Below are positions 36,995 to 51,314 of a stretch of 64,000 nt of DNA, piece after piece (positions within the stretch are counted from its first letter, which is position 1; each line of letters starts with the position of its first letter). Under the pieces are notes generated by a model, which saw nothing but the letters and a program-made list of their open reading frames with translations, did not search any database and had not been told where the DNA came from. Made by a program: the position numbers and the translations under genes. The DNA is from Pseudomonas mendocina (GTDB lineage: Bacteria > Pseudomonadota > Gammaproteobacteria > Pseudomonadales > Pseudomonadaceae): positions 496,001 to 560,000 of the forward strand of contig NZ_LR134290.1 of assembly GCF_900636545.1 (NCBI RefSeq). Reading direction: 5' to 3'.

Positions 36995-37377
36995 CCCTCG
37001 CCTACTGGTGTGTACTGATCGCCATCCTTCTGCCCTATCTGAGCACAGCCACTGCCAAGTTCCTCGGCCCCGGCTACGGGCCGCGTGCCAACCAGGATCC
37101 ACGCGCATTCCTGGGCACCCTGGAGGGTTGGCGCAAACGGGCCAATAACGCCCAGCTCAATGGCTTCGAGGTGACGCCTGCGTTCGCTGCTGCGGTGATC
37201 ATCGCCCACCAGGCTGGTGGCGCCGAGCAGACTCTGCTCGATCAGTTGGCCGTAGCGTTCATCGTCAGTCGCCTGCTGTACTTCGTCTGCTACCTGGCTG
37301 ATTGGGGGCCGGTACGTTCGCTGGTGTGGTTCGCCGGGATGGGATTGATCGTTGCGCTTTTCGTGGTTTCTGCATAG
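36991..37377 (+). CDS. MAPEG-family membrane protein
   Basis: A 128-residue integral membrane protein with three to four helices (TLAYWCVLIAILLPYLST; PAFAAAVIIAHQAG; QLAVAFIVSRLLYFVCYLAD; SLVWFAGMGLIVALFVVSA). The MAPEG pattern shows as N-A-Q-NGFE-like NNAQLNGFEVTPAFAAAV and RLLYFVCYL. Eukaryotic members are glutathione transferases or eicosanoid enzymes; bacterial roles are mostly unknown. It is divergent from ahcY. Confidence 0.88.
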   Translation: MTLAYWCVLIAILLPYLSTATAKFLGPGYGPRANQDPRAFLGTLEGWRKRANNAQLNGFEVTPAFAAAVIIAHQAGGAEQTLLDQLAVAFIVSRLLYFVCYLADWGPVRSLVWFAGMGLIVALFVVSA

Positions 37378-37549
37378 CCGACCCGTGGTGACTGCAGTGA
37401 GTTGAAATGGCGCCGGCTCTGGATGGCTTGCGCTATTTTGGTGCGTTTTCCGTGAGTGATCGGTTTTCCGGGGGGCTGTCGGCTGGCCATGTTCTTGCTA
37501 GCCATCGGTCATTGGGCGGGAAGTCCCGCCGACTGCCAGGGAGCCCGCC
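37378..37549 (+). other. upstream region of the PilJ-domain chemoreceptor
   Basis: This 172-bp non-coding gap holds a small perfect stem, GGCGGGA-AG-TCCCGCC, just ahead of the chemoreceptor ribosome binding site (CAGGGAG). No clear promoter hexamers are seen. Confidence 0.4.
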
Positions 37550-39139
37550 ATGTCCATCACTATCCTCTTCGACCGCATGCTCAGTGCCATCGGCCTGCGT
37601 ACGCTGAATCAGCAGTTCCTGTTTTCCTATGCACTGATGTTCCTGCTCGCGGTCGTCGCTTCGGTGGCGCTGTACCTGAGCATGTCGGTCTCGCCGGAGA
37701 CTATCAATGTCGCGGGTGCCCAGCGCATGCTCAGCCAGAAGATGACCAAGGAGGCGCTACTGCTACGCGAGGGCGTACTGCCGGCGGCGACGCTCGAAGC
37801 CACCATGACCCAATTCGATGCGGCGCATCGCGATCTGCTCAGCGGCAACCCTGCGCGCAATATCAGCGCCATCGCCGAGCCCAATGTACAGGCGCAGATG
37901 AACAAGGTCGGCGGGCTTTGGCAGGGTTTTCGCAGCCAGCTGCAGCGGGTGGTCGCGGGGGATACGGCGGTCGACCTGAAGGCGCTGGAACAGCAGTCGG
38001 TCGAGTTGCTGCGCGAGATGAACCAGGCGGTTGGCCTGATGGCCGCGCACGCCGAGGGTAGCCAGCGGCGCCAGATGTGGTTGGCGTTCGGCTGCGTGCT
38101 GGGCATTCTGGCGCTGGTGGTGCTGGGGCGCCAGTTCGGTTTGCGGCCGCTGATGCACAATCTCAATGCGGTAGAGGGCGCGCTGACCCGAGTCGGCTCC
38201 GGCGATTTCACCCGTGCTTTGGACGGTCAGCACGGCAACAACGAGATCGGCCGCATCTTCGCCGGCTACAACCGCATGCAGGAACAGGTGCGTGGTCTGC
38301 TGGCCGAGGTCAAGCGCAGTGGTGAGCGCACTGGCGAGCATGTTGGCAGCGTGGTCGGTGCTGCGCAGTCGGCGGGCGATGGTGTGCGTCGCCAGTACGA
38401 GGATCTCGATCAGGTCGCCACTGCGATGAATGAGATGAGCGCCACCGTTGCCGAGGTGGCGCGTCATGCGGCCCACGCCGCGGAATCGGCGCGCAGTGCC
38501 GATGACTGCGTGCAGAGCGGCAAGCAGGTGGTGCAACGCAGTGCGGCGCAGATCACCGAGCTGGTGGCGCAACTGCAACGTAGTGGCGAGCAGGTGCAGC
38601 GCCTGGAGGCCGAAACCAGTGGCGTGGGCAAGGTGCTCGAGGTCATCACCGGGATTGCCGAACAGACCAACCTGCTGGCGCTCAACGCGGCCATCGAAGC
38701 AGCGCGTGCAGGCGAGGCGGGGCGCGGCTTCGCCGTGGTCGCCGATGAGGTGCGCACCCTGGCCAGTCGTACCCAGCAGTCGACTGGCGAAATCCAGGCG
38801 ATGATCCAGCGGCTCCAGGGCGGTGCGCGCGATGCCGTACTGGCAATGCAGCAAAGCGCGACCCTGGCTGACGGCAACCTGAAACACATCCTCCAGGCCA
38901 GCGAGGCGCTGGAGACCATCGTCGGCGCGGTGGACGGGATCAATGCCCTGAACGCGCAGATCGCTACGGCTGCCGAGCAGCAAAGCCAGGTGGCGCAGGA
39001 GATCGATCAGCGCGTGACGCACATTTCCAGCCTGGCCGAGCGCAGCCAGGGCGAGACTGAAAGCGTGGTGCAGGTCAGTGCGCAAATCCAGGGCGAGGTC
39101 CGGCAGCTCAACAGCCAGTTGGGGCGTTTCCGTACCTGA
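37550..39139 (+). CDS. methyl-accepting chemoreceptor with PilJ/NarX-like sensor
   Basis: A 529-residue chemoreceptor. TM1 is at ~24-46. A short periplasmic helical sensor (~47-172) contains [23 protein letters not shown], the signature of PilJ/NarX-type four-helix sensors. TM2 is at ~174-196, followed by HAMP and a signalling domain with [35 protein letters not shown] (~370-405). The P-box-like sequence resembles that of nitrate sensors such as P. aeruginosa McpN, so nitrate or nitrite sensing is a reasonable inference. No C-terminal CheR-binding pentapeptide is present. It is a single gene with its own leader. Confidence 0.93.
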   Translation: MSITILFDRMLSAIGLRTLNQQFLFSYALMFLLAVVASVALYLSMSVSPETINVAGAQRMLSQKMTKEALLLREGVLPAATLEATMTQFDAAHRDLLSGNPARNISAIAEPNVQAQMNKVGGLWQGFRSQLQRVVAGDTAVDLKALEQQSVELLREMNQAVGLMAAHAEGSQRRQMWLAFGCVLGILALVVLGRQFGLRPLMHNLNAVEGALTRVGSGDFTRALDGQHGNNEIGRIFAGYNRMQEQVRGLLAEVKRSGERTGEHVGSVVGAAQSAGDGVRRQYEDLDQVATAMNEMSATVAEVARHAAHAAESARSADDCVQSGKQVVQRSAAQITELVAQLQRSGEQVQRLEAETSGVGKVLEVITGIAEQTNLLALNAAIEAARAGEAGRGFAVVADEVRTLASRTQQSTGEIQAMIQRLQGGARDAVLAMQQSATLADGNLKHILQASEALETIVGAVDGINALNAQIATAAEQQSQVAQEIDQRVTHISSLAERSQGETESVVQVSAQIQGEVRQLNSQLGRFRT

Positions 39140-39250
39140 ACCCTGGCTGACCGAGGGGCGCGAAACTGCGCCGTTGTGACAAGAGGTCGCTTGGCCCGGT
39201 CGAGTCGAGCCGCGATACTGACGGCCCTTTGTACTGCCGGAAGTCGCTCG

Positions 39251-39700
39251 ATGGCCCTGAAGAAACTCCTCCTGCTCACCTGCGTCTGCGTGACATTGGT
39301 CGCGTGTGGCGGGGTCGACCCTGACTCGCCGTTGGGCAAGCGCCAGGCATTGTTCAAGGAGATGTTGAAGGTCAGCGAAGACCTCGGTGGCATGTTGCGC
39401 AATCGTATTCCCTACGATGAAGCCGCGTTCATCAGCGGCGCCGCCGAGCTCGACCGCCTGTCGCATGAGCCCTGGCAGCATTTTCCTGCGGTGGCGGATG
39501 ACGAGCGCAGCAAGGCCAATCCCGAGGTCTGGCAGCGCCAGGAGCAGTTCCAGAAGATGGCGCGTGACCTGGAGCAGGCCACTGCTGCATTGGTGCAGGC
39601 AACGACCGCTCCGCCGCTACGCCGCTCCGAGCTGGAGCCTGCCGTGCAGGCCGTCGAGGATAGCTGCGAAGCTTGCCATAAGGCTTTCCGCGCTTACTGA
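39251..39700 (+). CDS. c-type cytochrome lipoprotein, cytochrome c'/c556-like
   Basis: A 149-residue lipoprotein. Start ATG 39251 (MALKKLLLLTCVCVTLVACGG) has GGAAG upstream and gives a lipobox LVAC with Cys19 as the lipidated residue. The remainder is helical, and a single haem-binding site CEACHKAF lies at the extreme C-terminus, the layout of cytochrome c'/c556 four-helix proteins. Role unknown; periplasmic electron transfer or NO binding are possible. The 3' end overlaps the convergent DUF1090 gene by seven bases. Confidence 0.88.
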   Translation: MALKKLLLLTCVCVTLVACGGVDPDSPLGKRQALFKEMLKVSEDLGGMLRNRIPYDEAAFISGAAELDRLSHEPWQHFPAVADDERSKANPEVWQRQEQFQKMARDLEQATAALVQATTAPPLRRSELEPAVQAVEDSCEACHKAFRAY

Positions 39701-40089
39701 TCGGCGCGTGCTTCGGCCTCGGCCTGCTCCAGTTCGGCGCGAGCCTCGGCCAGTCTGGCCTGACGCTTGGCGATCTTCTCCTGATCGCCCTTGCCCATGG
39801 CTTCGCGTAGATCCATCTCGCGTTGCTGCACCTCTTCACGCGCTTCCTTGACGCTGGCCAGGCGCTCCTCATGCAGCGATGCGTCATCGCAGTGGGCATC
39901 GACGTTGCCCAAAGCTCGCTGTAGCCCGTCCAGTTCTCTTGAGTTGCCGCTCTTCTGCGCGGCCTCGATCTTCTCCTGAAGCACCTGGCGTTTGACGGCA
40001 CAGCCACCTTCGCCGTCGGCGGCGAGCAGGGCAGTGGCGTTCAGGTTGGCTGCCAGCAGCAGGCCGAGCAAAGCGGTTTGGCGAATCAT
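39694..40089 (-). CDS. exported DUF1090 protein
   Basis: A 131-residue protein with a signal peptide (MIRQTALLGLLLAANLNATALLAAD, cleavage ~24). A Cys-containing segment (GGCAVKRQVLQEKIEAAQ) and a long Arg/Glu-rich coiled coil (~60-131) follow. DUF1090 members such as E. coli YqjC have this build and unknown function. It converges on the cytochrome gene with a seven-base overlap, so mutual antisense effects are possible. Confidence 0.86.
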   Translation of the reverse strand: MIRQTALLGLLLAANLNATALLAADGEGGCAVKRQVLQEKIEAAQKSGNSRELDGLQRALGNVDAHCDDASLHEERLASVKEAREEVQQREMDLREAMGKGDQEKIAKRQARLAEARAELEQAEAEARADQ

Positions 40090-40172
40090 GATCTTTCCTC
40101 TTTAGGTCTCTTTCGAAGTGACCCCCGTGGTAGCGCGAGGTTCGACCGGCTTGAGCGATTGGCTGATCCACA

Positions 40173-42084
<1,912 letters not shown>

Positions 42085-42396
42085 ATGCGTATTGCGTCTA
42101 TTGCCTGCTTCGCCGCTCTGGCCTTCGCTTGCCTTTCTTCCCATGCCGCCGAGGTCGCCTCGCTCCAGGACAAATGCCAGCAGCAGCTGGCTGCCAATCA
42201 GGACGGTCTGGCCCAGCTCAAGCAACTGGCGCAACTGGCAGGTAACGACAAGGCCAATGAAACCCTGGCTTCGCTCGATGTCGGTTGTGAGCGTCTGGCT
42301 GCCGAGGCTGATACGTCCACTCAGGCTGCTACACCCGACCAGCTGAGCGCTACCAAGGATGCGCTCAAGGGTCTGAGCTCGATGTTCGGCAAATAA
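42085..42396 (+). CDS. small exported protein of unknown function
   Basis: A 103-residue protein with a signal peptide (MRIASIACFAALAFACLSSHAAE, cleavage after AHA-like residues ~21). The mature part is helical, has two Cys (KCQQQL and VGCERL) that could form a disulfide, and is rich in Ala, Leu, Gln and Asp. Not recognised. It stands alone between ligB and a strong terminator, with a purine-rich ribosome binding site (AGAGGTC) upstream. Confidence 0.75.
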   Translation: MRIASIACFAALAFACLSSHAAEVASLQDKCQQQLAANQDGLAQLKQLAQLAGNDKANETLASLDVGCERLAAEADTSTQAATPDQLSATKDALKGLSSMFGK

Positions 42397-42409
42397 GCCC
42401 TCAGGCACG

Positions 42410-42445
42410 AAAAAGCCCCGCCAGAGCGATCTGGCGGGGCTTTTT
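42410..42445. terminator. bidirectional intrinsic terminator between the small gene and metK
   Basis: A perfect 16-bp stem (42410-42425 with 42430-42445) closes on a GCGA loop, with A5 on the left and T5 on the right. It serves both the plus-strand small gene and minus-strand metK. Confidence 0.96.
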
Positions 42446-42457
42446 GTTGGCCGTGGC

Positions 42458-43648
<1,191 letters not shown>

Positions 43649-44650
43649 CTATCGGTTCCTTTCTTGCCGGAGGCTGAAGGCGCTGTGCGCATCGGGTTTG
43701 GCAAAGTGCCGTAATTGAATCTGAAAGCCGTTTTTCAGGCCAATGTAGAGGCTTTCGCCGGGCGTCAGGCCGGCGGCCGTTGCCCAGCGCGCCAGGTCGT
43801 CCTGTTCGAAGCCGAGCCACAGGTCGCCACAGGCTTCGCGGGCCCAGCTCTGGTCGTGGCTGCACAGTTCGCTGAGCAGCAGACTGCCACCTGGGGCGAC
43901 CAGCCCAGCCAGCTTGCGGAAGGCCTCGGCCGGCGTGGCGAAGTGGTGCAGCACCATGTTCAGCACCACGCAGTCAGCGGGCCGTTGCTCGTCCTGCAGC
44001 GCATCGGCCAGCTTCAGCTCGACGTTGTGCAGACCGATGGCAGCGCAACGCTGGCTGGCCAGTTCGAGCATAGCCGGGCTGTTGTCCAGTGCCGTGACCT
44101 GGGCGAAACGACGCGCCAGCTCGGGTAGGAAGGCGCCGTCACCCGGGCCGATTTCCAGCGCTGTAGCGCCAGGCGCGAAATGCAGCGCGTCGAGCAGGGC
44201 CAGCAGGCTGTCGCGATACTGAGGCAGGCCGGCGATCAGGTCCTGCTGCGCCTGGAAACTGCTGGCCATGCGTGCGAAGAAGTCGCGGCTGACGGTGGCG
44301 CGCTGCTGATGCACGGTGGCGATGCGCGCCTGCACGTCGTCGGGCAGCGGCAGTTCGTCGATATCGTCCAGCAAGGCAGCATGCAGACGGCCATTGGGCA
44401 GTGCGCGGCGGTAGAAGATCGCGTTTCCTTCGCGGCGCGTGGCGACCAGCCCGGCCTGGGCCAGGACCTTGAGGTGATGGCTCATGCCCGATTGGCCGAT
44501 GGCGAAAATCTGCGCCAGTTCCAGCACGCCGAACGAATCGTTGCTCAGCGCGCGCAGCACATTCAGCCGCAGCGGGTCGCCGCCGGCCTTGCACAGGGCG
44601 GCGAGCTCGTCGCAGGGGTCGAAGTGCAGCTGGGATGCGCGCAGAGTCAT
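43649..44650 (-). CDS. ArsR-type regulator fused to a SAM methyltransferase
   Basis: A 333-residue two-domain protein. Residues ~10-95 form an ArsR-type winged helix (DPLRLNVLRALSNDSFGVLELAQIFAIGQSGMSHHLKVLAQAGLVATRREGNAIFYR). Residues ~150-270 form a class I methyltransferase with ATALEIGPGDGAFLPELARRF (SAM loop) and PADCVVLNMVLHHFATPAEAFRKLAGLVAPGG. Start ATG 44650 (MTLRASQLHF) is preferred; an ATG at 44680 right after the hairpin would add ten residues. Immediate coupling to metK suggests it senses SAM/SAH balance or metabolises a methyl acceptor; neither is shown. Confidence 0.9.
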   Translation of the reverse strand: MTLRASQLHFDPCDELAALCKAGGDPLRLNVLRALSNDSFGVLELAQIFAIGQSGMSHHLKVLAQAGLVATRREGNAIFYRRALPNGRLHAALLDDIDELPLPDDVQARIATVHQQRATVSRDFFARMASSFQAQQDLIAGLPQYRDSLLALLDALHFAPGATALEIGPGDGAFLPELARRFAQVTALDNSPAMLELASQRCAAIGLHNVELKLADALQDEQRPADCVVLNMVLHHFATPAEAFRKLAGLVAPGGSLLLSELCSHDQSWAREACGDLWLGFEQDDLARWATAAGLTPGESLYIGLKNGFQIQLRHFAKPDAHSAFSLRQERNR

Positions 44651-44680
44651 GGTGGCGCAGTCTAGTCGGTCAATTTTCAT

Positions 44681-45635
<955 letters not shown>

Positions 45636-45673
45636 GGCTTAGGCATAAATGAAAGGCATGCAGTGGATGCTGA

Positions 45674-45690
45674 ATATGTATTTTTCATAT
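45674..45690. promoter_or_regulatory. possible LysR operator
   Basis: ATATG (45674-45678) and CATAT (45686-45690) form an interrupted palindrome with a T-rich centre in the LysR-TDT divergent region. The size and position suit a LysR binding site overlapping a promoter; assignment is inference. Confidence 0.4.
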
Positions 45691-45745
45691 GGCAAGCCAA
45701 TTCTTAATCTGGCGTCGTCACTCATGTCACGGGACCACCCGACTC

Positions 45746-46900
45746 ATGCTGCGCCCTTTCAGTCGTTTACCCGAGCCCCTGGCTGTCATACGTCATTTCA
45801 TCCCTGGCTGGTTCGCCATGACCATGGGCACCGGCGTACTGGCGCTGGTGATCGCTCATCTGCCCTGGAGCATGCCGGGGCTGTCGCCGCTTGCCGAAGG
45901 GCTCTGGTTCGTTGCAGTCGGCCTGTTCGCCCTGTTCAGCATTCTGTTTCTGCTGCGCCTGATGCTGTTTCGCGAAACTGTCTGGCCGATGCTGCTGCAT
46001 CCGGTGCAGTCGATGTTTCTCGGCGCCATTCCCATGGGCCTGGCGGTACTGATCAAGGGGCTGCTGCTGTTCGGCGTGCCGCGCTGGGGCGAGGGCGTCT
46101 ATGCGCTGGCGCATCTGTTGTGGTGGCTGGATGCTGCACTGGCCTTGCTTGGCGCGCTGTTGGTGCCCTACCTGATGTTCACCCGCCAGCATCATGCGCT
46201 GGAAAAGCTCACCGCAGTCTGGCTGCTACCTATCGTCGCACCTGAGGTCGCTGCCAGCACGGCAGGAGCGTTGGCCCCGCACCTCGGTGCTGTGGCTGCG
46301 CAGCAGCTGTTGGTGGCTGGCTTCATACTCTGGGGTTTGTCGCTGTCACTGGCGTTCTCGCTGATCACCCTGGTGCTGCTGCGCCTGGCCCTGCACAAAC
46401 TGCCGGATACCGATTTTGCCGCCACCAGTTGGTTGCCGCTGGGGCCTTTGGCCACCGGATGCCTCGGTCTGCTGAGCATGGGGCAGGCCGCGCCGCTGGC
46501 TTTCGCGGGCACGCCCCTGGCGAGCGCTGCCGAGCTGGCGCGTGACCTTGGCCTGATCGGCGGCCTGGCGCTGTGGGGCGCGGGGCTGTGGTGGCTGGTG
46601 ATCGCCACCCTGTTCACCCGCCACTACATCCGCGACAACATCCCGTTCAATCTCGGCTGGTGGGGCTTCACCTTTCCCCTGGGGGTGTTCGCCCTGGCCA
46701 CTTTTGAGCTGCAGGCGGTGACCGGGCTGAGCTTCTTCACTTTCGTCGGCCTGGTGCTGGCGGTGCAACTGGCGGCGGTGTGGTCGCTGGTGTTCAGTCG
46801 CACCCTCGCCGGTATCTGGCACGGTGAGCTGTTTCGGGCGCCCTGCCTGGGTGGGCCGGGCAGCCCGGCAGTGACTGTTCTCAGCGAGCAAGCCGGCTGA
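45746..46900 (+). CDS. TDT-family (TehA/SLAC1-like) transporter
   Basis: A 384-residue inner-membrane protein with about ten hydrophobic helices. Start ATG 45746 ([34 protein letters not shown]) was chosen because [10 protein letters not shown] is the usual first-helix motif of the family; the ORF extends upstream without similarity. TDT members include TehA (tellurite), Mae1 (malate) and Ssu1 (sulfite) channels or exporters. A central FLGAIPMGL and [12 protein letters not shown] agree with fungal and bacterial SLAC1 homologues. Substrate is undetermined, possibly sulfite or a dicarboxylate. Likely controlled by the divergent LysR protein. Confidence 0.88.
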   Translation: MLRPFSRLPEPLAVIRHFIPGWFAMTMGTGVLALVIAHLPWSMPGLSPLAEGLWFVAVGLFALFSILFLLRLMLFRETVWPMLLHPVQSMFLGAIPMGLAVLIKGLLLFGVPRWGEGVYALAHLLWWLDAALALLGALLVPYLMFTRQHHALEKLTAVWLLPIVAPEVAASTAGALAPHLGAVAAQQLLVAGFILWGLSLSLAFSLITLVLLRLALHKLPDTDFAATSWLPLGPLATGCLGLLSMGQAAPLAFAGTPLASAAELARDLGLIGGLALWGAGLWWLVIATLFTRHYIRDNIPFNLGWWGFTFPLGVFALATFELQAVTGLSFFTFVGLVLAVQLAAVWSLVFSRTLAGIWHGELFRAPCLGGPGSPAVTVLSEQAG

Positions 46901-47009
46901 TTTGGTCTCTACGACCATCTGTCATTGCCCCGCGGGGTCAGGCTGGGCGAAAATGGACGCCTTTTTTCGCCCCCTTCATTCAGAAGCAGCCCCCGTAGGA
47001 GATTCAGCG

Positions 47010-49010
47010 ATGCCCAGCCGTCGTGAGCGAGCCAATGCCATTCGTGCCCTCAGCATGGATGCTGTGCAGAAAGCCAACAGCGGCCACCCCGGTGCCCCCA
47101 TGGGTATGGCGGACATCGCCGAAGTGCTGTGGCGCGATTACCTGAAGCACAACCCGCAGAACCCGAACTTCGCTGATCGTGACCGCTTCGTGCTGTCCAA
47201 CGGTCACGGTTCGATGCTGATCTATTCGCTGCTGCACCTGACCGGCTATGACCTGTCGATCGACGATCTGAAGAACTTCCGTCAACTGCACAGCAAGACC
47301 CCGGGTCACCCGGAATACGGCTACACCCCGGGCGTGGAAACCACCACCGGCCCGCTCGGCCAGGGCATCGCCAACGCCGTCGGTTTCGCCATTGCCGAGA
47401 AGGTACTGGGCGCGCAGTTCAACCGTGAAGGCCACGATATCGTCGACCACAACACTTACGTGTTCCTCGGCGACGGCTGCATGATGGAAGGCATCAGCCA
47501 TGAAGTCTGCTCGCTGGCTGGTACCCTCGGCCTGGGCAAGCTGATCGCCTTTTACGACGACAACGGCATCTCCATCGACGGCGAGGTCGAAGGCTGGTTC
47601 ACCGACGATACGCCGAAGCGTTTCGAAGCCTATGGTTGGCAGGTGATCCGCAATGTCGACGGCCATGATGCCGAAGAGATCAAGATGGCCATCGAGACCG
47701 CGCGCAAGAGCGTGGACCAGCCGACTCTGATCTGCTGCAAGACCACCATCGGTTTCGGTTCGCCGAACAAGCAGGGCAAGGAAGAGTGCCACGGCGCGCC
47801 GCTGGGCAACGACGAGATCGCTCTGACCCGCGCTGCCCTGGGCTGGAACCACGGTCCGTTCGAAATCCCGGCTGATATCTATGCCGAGTGGGACGCCAAG
47901 GAAGCAGGCGCTGCCGCCGAAGCCGCCTGGAACGAAAAATTCGCCGCCTACGCGGCTGCCTTCCCCGAGCTGGCTGCCGAGTTCAAGCGCCGCATCGCTG
48001 GCGAGCTGCCGGCCGACTTCGCCGAGAAGGCCGCTGCCTACGTGCGTGAAGTGGCGGAGAAGGGTGAAACCATCGCCAGTCGCAAGGCTAGCCAGAATGC
48101 GCTGAACGCCTTCGGCCCGCTGCTGCCGGAGTTCCTCGGTGGCTCCGCCGACCTGGCCGGTTCCAACCTGACCCTGTGGAAAGGCTGCAAGGGCGTATCT
48201 GCCGACGACGCATCCGGCAACTACATGTTCTACGGCGTGCGCGAGTTCGGCATGAGCGCGATCATGAACGGCATCGCGCTGCATGGCGGTTTCGTACCGT
48301 ACGGTGCGACCTTCCTGATCTTCATGGAATACGCGCGCAACGCGGTGCGCATGTCCGCACTGATGAAAAAGCGCGTCCTGTACGTGTTCACCCACGATTC
48401 CATCGGCCTCGGCGAAGACGGCCCGACCCACCAGCCAATCGAGCAACTGGCCAGCCTGCGTGGTACGCCAAACCTCGACACCTGGCGTCCAGCCGATGCG
48501 GTTGAGTCCGCCGTGGCCTGGAAATACGCCATCGAGCGCGCCGACGGTCCGAGTGCCCTGGTATTCAGCCGCCAGAACCTGCCGCACCAGCAGCGCGATA
48601 CCCAGCAACTGGCGGATGTCGCCCGTGGTGGTTACGTGCTCAAGGACAGCGCCGGTGAGCCGGAGCTGATCCTCATCGCCACCGGCTCGGAAGTCGGCCT
48701 GGCCGTGGCTGCCTACGACAAGCTGACCGCAGCCGGCCGTAAGGTGCGCGTAGTGTCGATGCCGTCGACCAGCGTGTTCGACCAGCAGGACGCCGCTTAC
48801 AAACAGGCCGTGTTGCCGTTGGAAGTGGGCGCGCGTATCGCCATCGAAGCCGCGCATGCCGACTTCTGGTACAAGTACGTCGGCCTGGAAGGGCGCATCA
48901 TCGGCATGACTACCTTCGGTGAGTCGGCCCCGGCGGCTGCGCTGTTCGAAGAATTCGGCTTCACTGTCGACAACGTCGTCGGCACCGCCGAAGAACTGCT
49001 GGACGCCTGA
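47010..49010 (+). CDS. tkt: transketolase
   Basis: Transketolase moves two-carbon ketol units between sugar phosphates in the non-oxidative pentose phosphate pathway, with thiamine diphosphate. The 666-residue chain begins [34 protein letters not shown] with TAGGAG upstream. The TPP motif is [38 protein letters not shown], and later [15 protein letters not shown] and TGSEVGLA are conserved. It leads a cluster with epd, pgk and fba. Confidence 0.98.
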   Translation: MPSRRERANAIRALSMDAVQKANSGHPGAPMGMADIAEVLWRDYLKHNPQNPNFADRDRFVLSNGHGSMLIYSLLHLTGYDLSIDDLKNFRQLHSKTPGHPEYGYTPGVETTTGPLGQGIANAVGFAIAEKVLGAQFNREGHDIVDHNTYVFLGDGCMMEGISHEVCSLAGTLGLGKLIAFYDDNGISIDGEVEGWFTDDTPKRFEAYGWQVIRNVDGHDAEEIKMAIETARKSVDQPTLICCKTTIGFGSPNKQGKEECHGAPLGNDEIALTRAALGWNHGPFEIPADIYAEWDAKEAGAAAEAAWNEKFAAYAAAFPELAAEFKRRIAGELPADFAEKAAAYVREVAEKGETIASRKASQNALNAFGPLLPEFLGGSADLAGSNLTLWKGCKGVSADDASGNYMFYGVREFGMSAIMNGIALHGGFVPYGATFLIFMEYARNAVRMSALMKKRVLYVFTHDSIGLGEDGPTHQPIEQLASLRGTPNLDTWRPADAVESAVAWKYAIERADGPSALVFSRQNLPHQQRDTQQLADVARGGYVLKDSAGEPELILIATGSEVGLAVAAYDKLTAAGRKVRVVSMPSTSVFDQQDAAYKQAVLPLEVGARIAIEAAHADFWYKYVGLEGRIIGMTTFGESAPAAALFEEFGFTVDNVVGTAEELLDA

Positions 49011-49073
49011 TGCTTCGGCCCCCCCTCCTCCGCGAACGGGGGAGGGCGCCGAACTGCGAACCTGCGAGACACC

Positions 49074-50141
49074 ATGTCCAATCGCCCCTTTCGTGTCGCC
49101 CTCAACGGCTATGGCCGTATTGGCCGTTGCGTGCTGCGCGCGTTGCATGAGCGTGGCAACTCGTCGAGCCTGGAAATCGTCGCGCTCAACGACCTGGCCG
49201 ACCAGGCCAGCGTCGAATACCTGACCCGCTTCGACTCTACCCACGGCCGTTTCCCCGGTGAGGTGAAGGTCGATGGCGACTGCCTGCACATCAATGGCGA
49301 CTGCGTGAAGGTGTTGCGTCAAAGCGAGCCGGAGGCCATCGACTGGGCGGCGCTGGATATCGACCTGCTGCTCGAATGCTCCGGGCAGTACACCACGCGC
49401 GCCGATGCCGAGCGTTTTCTCGATGCCGGCGCGCCGCGCGTGTTGCTGTCGCAGCCGATGGCGAGCGAGACGGATATCGACGCCACCGTTGTCTTTGGCG
49501 TCAATCAGCAGTGCCTGAGCGGTGCCGAGCGCCTGGTGTCGAATGCGTCCTGTACCACCAACTGCGGTGTGCCGCTGTTGAAACTTCTCGACGAGGTGGT
49601 GGGTCTGGAGTACGTCTCCATTACCACCATCCACTCGGCGATGAATGACCAGCCCGTGATCGATGCCTATCACCACGAAGACCTGCGCCGCACGCGCTCG
49701 GCCTTCCAGTCGGTGATTCCGGTGTCCACCGGCCTGGCCCGTGGTATCGAGCGTTTGCTGCCGGAGCTGGCCGGGCGCATCCAGGCCAAGGCCATCCGCG
49801 TGCCGACGGTGAACGTCTCCTGCCTGGACATCACCCTGCAGACCGCACGCGACACCTCGGCAGAAGAGATCAACCGCGTGCTGCGCCTGGCAGCGGAAAG
49901 CGGCCCGCTCAAGGGGCAGCTGGCCTACACCGAATTGCCGCATGCCAGCTGCGACTTCAACCACGACCCGCACTCGGCCATCGTCGACGGCAGCCAGACC
50001 CGCGTGTCCGGCCCGCGTCTGGTCAACCTGCTGGCCTGGTTCGACAACGAGTGGGGCTTCGCCAACCGTATGCTCGATGTCGCCGAACATTTTCTCGCTG
50101 TATCCACTTCCCCCGTACAACCAGCCCCCGTGAAGGACTGA
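49074..50141 (+). CDS. epd: D-erythrose-4-phosphate dehydrogenase
   Basis: Epd oxidises erythrose-4-phosphate to 4-phosphoerythronate, the first step of the DXP-dependent pyridoxal phosphate route, and is a GapA paralogue. The 355-residue chain shows the NAD fold RVALNGYGRIGRCVLRAL, the catalytic Cys in SNASCTTNCG (~155) and DNEWGFANRML. The position between tkt (which makes erythrose-4-phosphate) and pgk, and its divergence from standard GapA (LSQPMASETDID), support epd rather than gap. pgk starts three bases after its stop. Confidence 0.94.
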   Translation: MSNRPFRVALNGYGRIGRCVLRALHERGNSSSLEIVALNDLADQASVEYLTRFDSTHGRFPGEVKVDGDCLHINGDCVKVLRQSEPEAIDWAALDIDLLLECSGQYTTRADAERFLDAGAPRVLLSQPMASETDIDATVVFGVNQQCLSGAERLVSNASCTTNCGVPLLKLLDEVVGLEYVSITTIHSAMNDQPVIDAYHHEDLRRTRSAFQSVIPVSTGLARGIERLLPELAGRIQAKAIRVPTVNVSCLDITLQTARDTSAEEINRVLRLAAESGPLKGQLAYTELPHASCDFNHDPHSAIVDGSQTRVSGPRLVNLLAWFDNEWGFANRMLDVAEHFLAVSTSPVQPAPVKD

Positions 50142-50144
50142 TCC

Positions 50145-51305
50145 ATGACCGTTCTGAAGATGACCGACCTCGACCTCAACGGTAAGCGCGTGCTGATCCG
50201 CGAAGACCTCAACGTCCCGGTGAAGGACGGTGTGGTCAAGAGCGACGCGCGTATCCTCGCCTCGCTGCCGACCATCAAGCTGGCGCTGGAAAAAGGCGCG
50301 GCCGTACTGGTTTGCTCGCACCTCGGGCGCCCGGAAGAGGGTGTCTACAGCGAAGAAGACAGCCTGGCACCGGTGGCTGCCTACCTGAGCAAGGCGCTCG
50401 GCCGTGAGGTGCCGCTGGTCAAGGACTACCTCGGTGGCGTCGAGGTCAAGGCCGGCGAACTGGTGCTGCTGGAGAACGTGCGCTTCAACAAGGGCGAGAA
50501 GAAGAACACCGACGAGCTGGCTCAGCAGTATGCTGCCCTGTGCGACGTGTTCGTCATGGACGCCTTCGGTACTGCCCACCGTGCCCAGGGCTCGACCCAT
50601 GGCGTGGCCAAGTTCGCCAAGGTCGCCTGCGCAGGTCCCTTGCTGGCTGCCGAGCTGGATGCTTTGGGCAAGGCCCTGGACAAACCGGCGCGGCCGATGC
50701 TGGCCATCGTCGCCGGCTCCAAGGTGTCGACCAAGCTCGACGTGCTCAACTCCCTGGCCGACATCTGCGACTCGCTGATCGTCGGTGGCGGCATCGCCAA
50801 CACCTTCCTCGCCGCAGCCGGCCTGCCGGTGGGCAAGTCGCTGTACGAGGCCGATCTGGTCGACACCGCCAAGGCCATCGCAGCCAAGGTCAGCGTGCCG
50901 CTGCCGGTCGACGTGGTGGTGGCCAAGGCCTTCGCCGAAGACGCCGAGGCTACCGTCAAGTCGGTCAAGGACGTCGCCGAGGACGACATGATCCTCGACA
51001 TCGGCCCGCAGACCGCCAGGCAGTTCGCCGAGATGCTCAAGGCCTCGCAGACCATCCTGTGGAACGGTCCGGTCGGTGTGTTCGAGTTCGACCAGTTCGG
51101 CAATGGCACCAAGGCCCTGGCCCAGGCCATCGCCGAAAGCCCGGCGTTCTCCATCGCTGGTGGTGGCGATACGCTGGCGGCCATCGACAAGTACGGCGTG
51201 GCCGAGAAGATTTCCTACATCTCCACGGGTGGCGGTGCCTTCCTCGAGTTCGTCGAGGGCAAGGTATTGCCGGCCGTGGAAGTGCTGGAGCAGCGCGCAC
51301 AATAA
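50145..51305 (+). CDS. pgk: phosphoglycerate kinase
   Basis: Pgk interconverts 1,3-bisphosphoglycerate and 3-phosphoglycerate with ADP/ATP. The 386-residue chain shows [15 protein letters not shown] near the N-terminus, [24 protein letters not shown], the [15 protein letters not shown] hinge and the C-terminal GGGDTLAAI and [10 protein letters not shown] nucleotide loops. It is tightly spaced behind epd. Confidence 0.98.
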   Translation: MTVLKMTDLDLNGKRVLIREDLNVPVKDGVVKSDARILASLPTIKLALEKGAAVLVCSHLGRPEEGVYSEEDSLAPVAAYLSKALGREVPLVKDYLGGVEVKAGELVLLENVRFNKGEKKNTDELAQQYAALCDVFVMDAFGTAHRAQGSTHGVAKFAKVACAGPLLAAELDALGKALDKPARPMLAIVAGSKVSTKLDVLNSLADICDSLIVGGGIANTFLAAAGLPVGKSLYEADLVDTAKAIAAKVSVPLPVDVVVAKAFAEDAEATVKSVKDVAEDDMILDIGPQTARQFAEMLKASQTILWNGPVGVFEFDQFGNGTKALAQAIAESPAFSIAGGGDTLAAIDKYGVAEKISYISTGGGAFLEFVEGKVLPAVEVLEQRAQ

Positions 51306-51314
51306 AGGCGAGCT

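Noticed and set aside
47004..51302. A 1432-codon minus-strand frame opposite tkt, epd and pgk
   Set aside because: It spans three conserved plus-strand genes and their gaps; the composition is typical of a GC-skew shadow.
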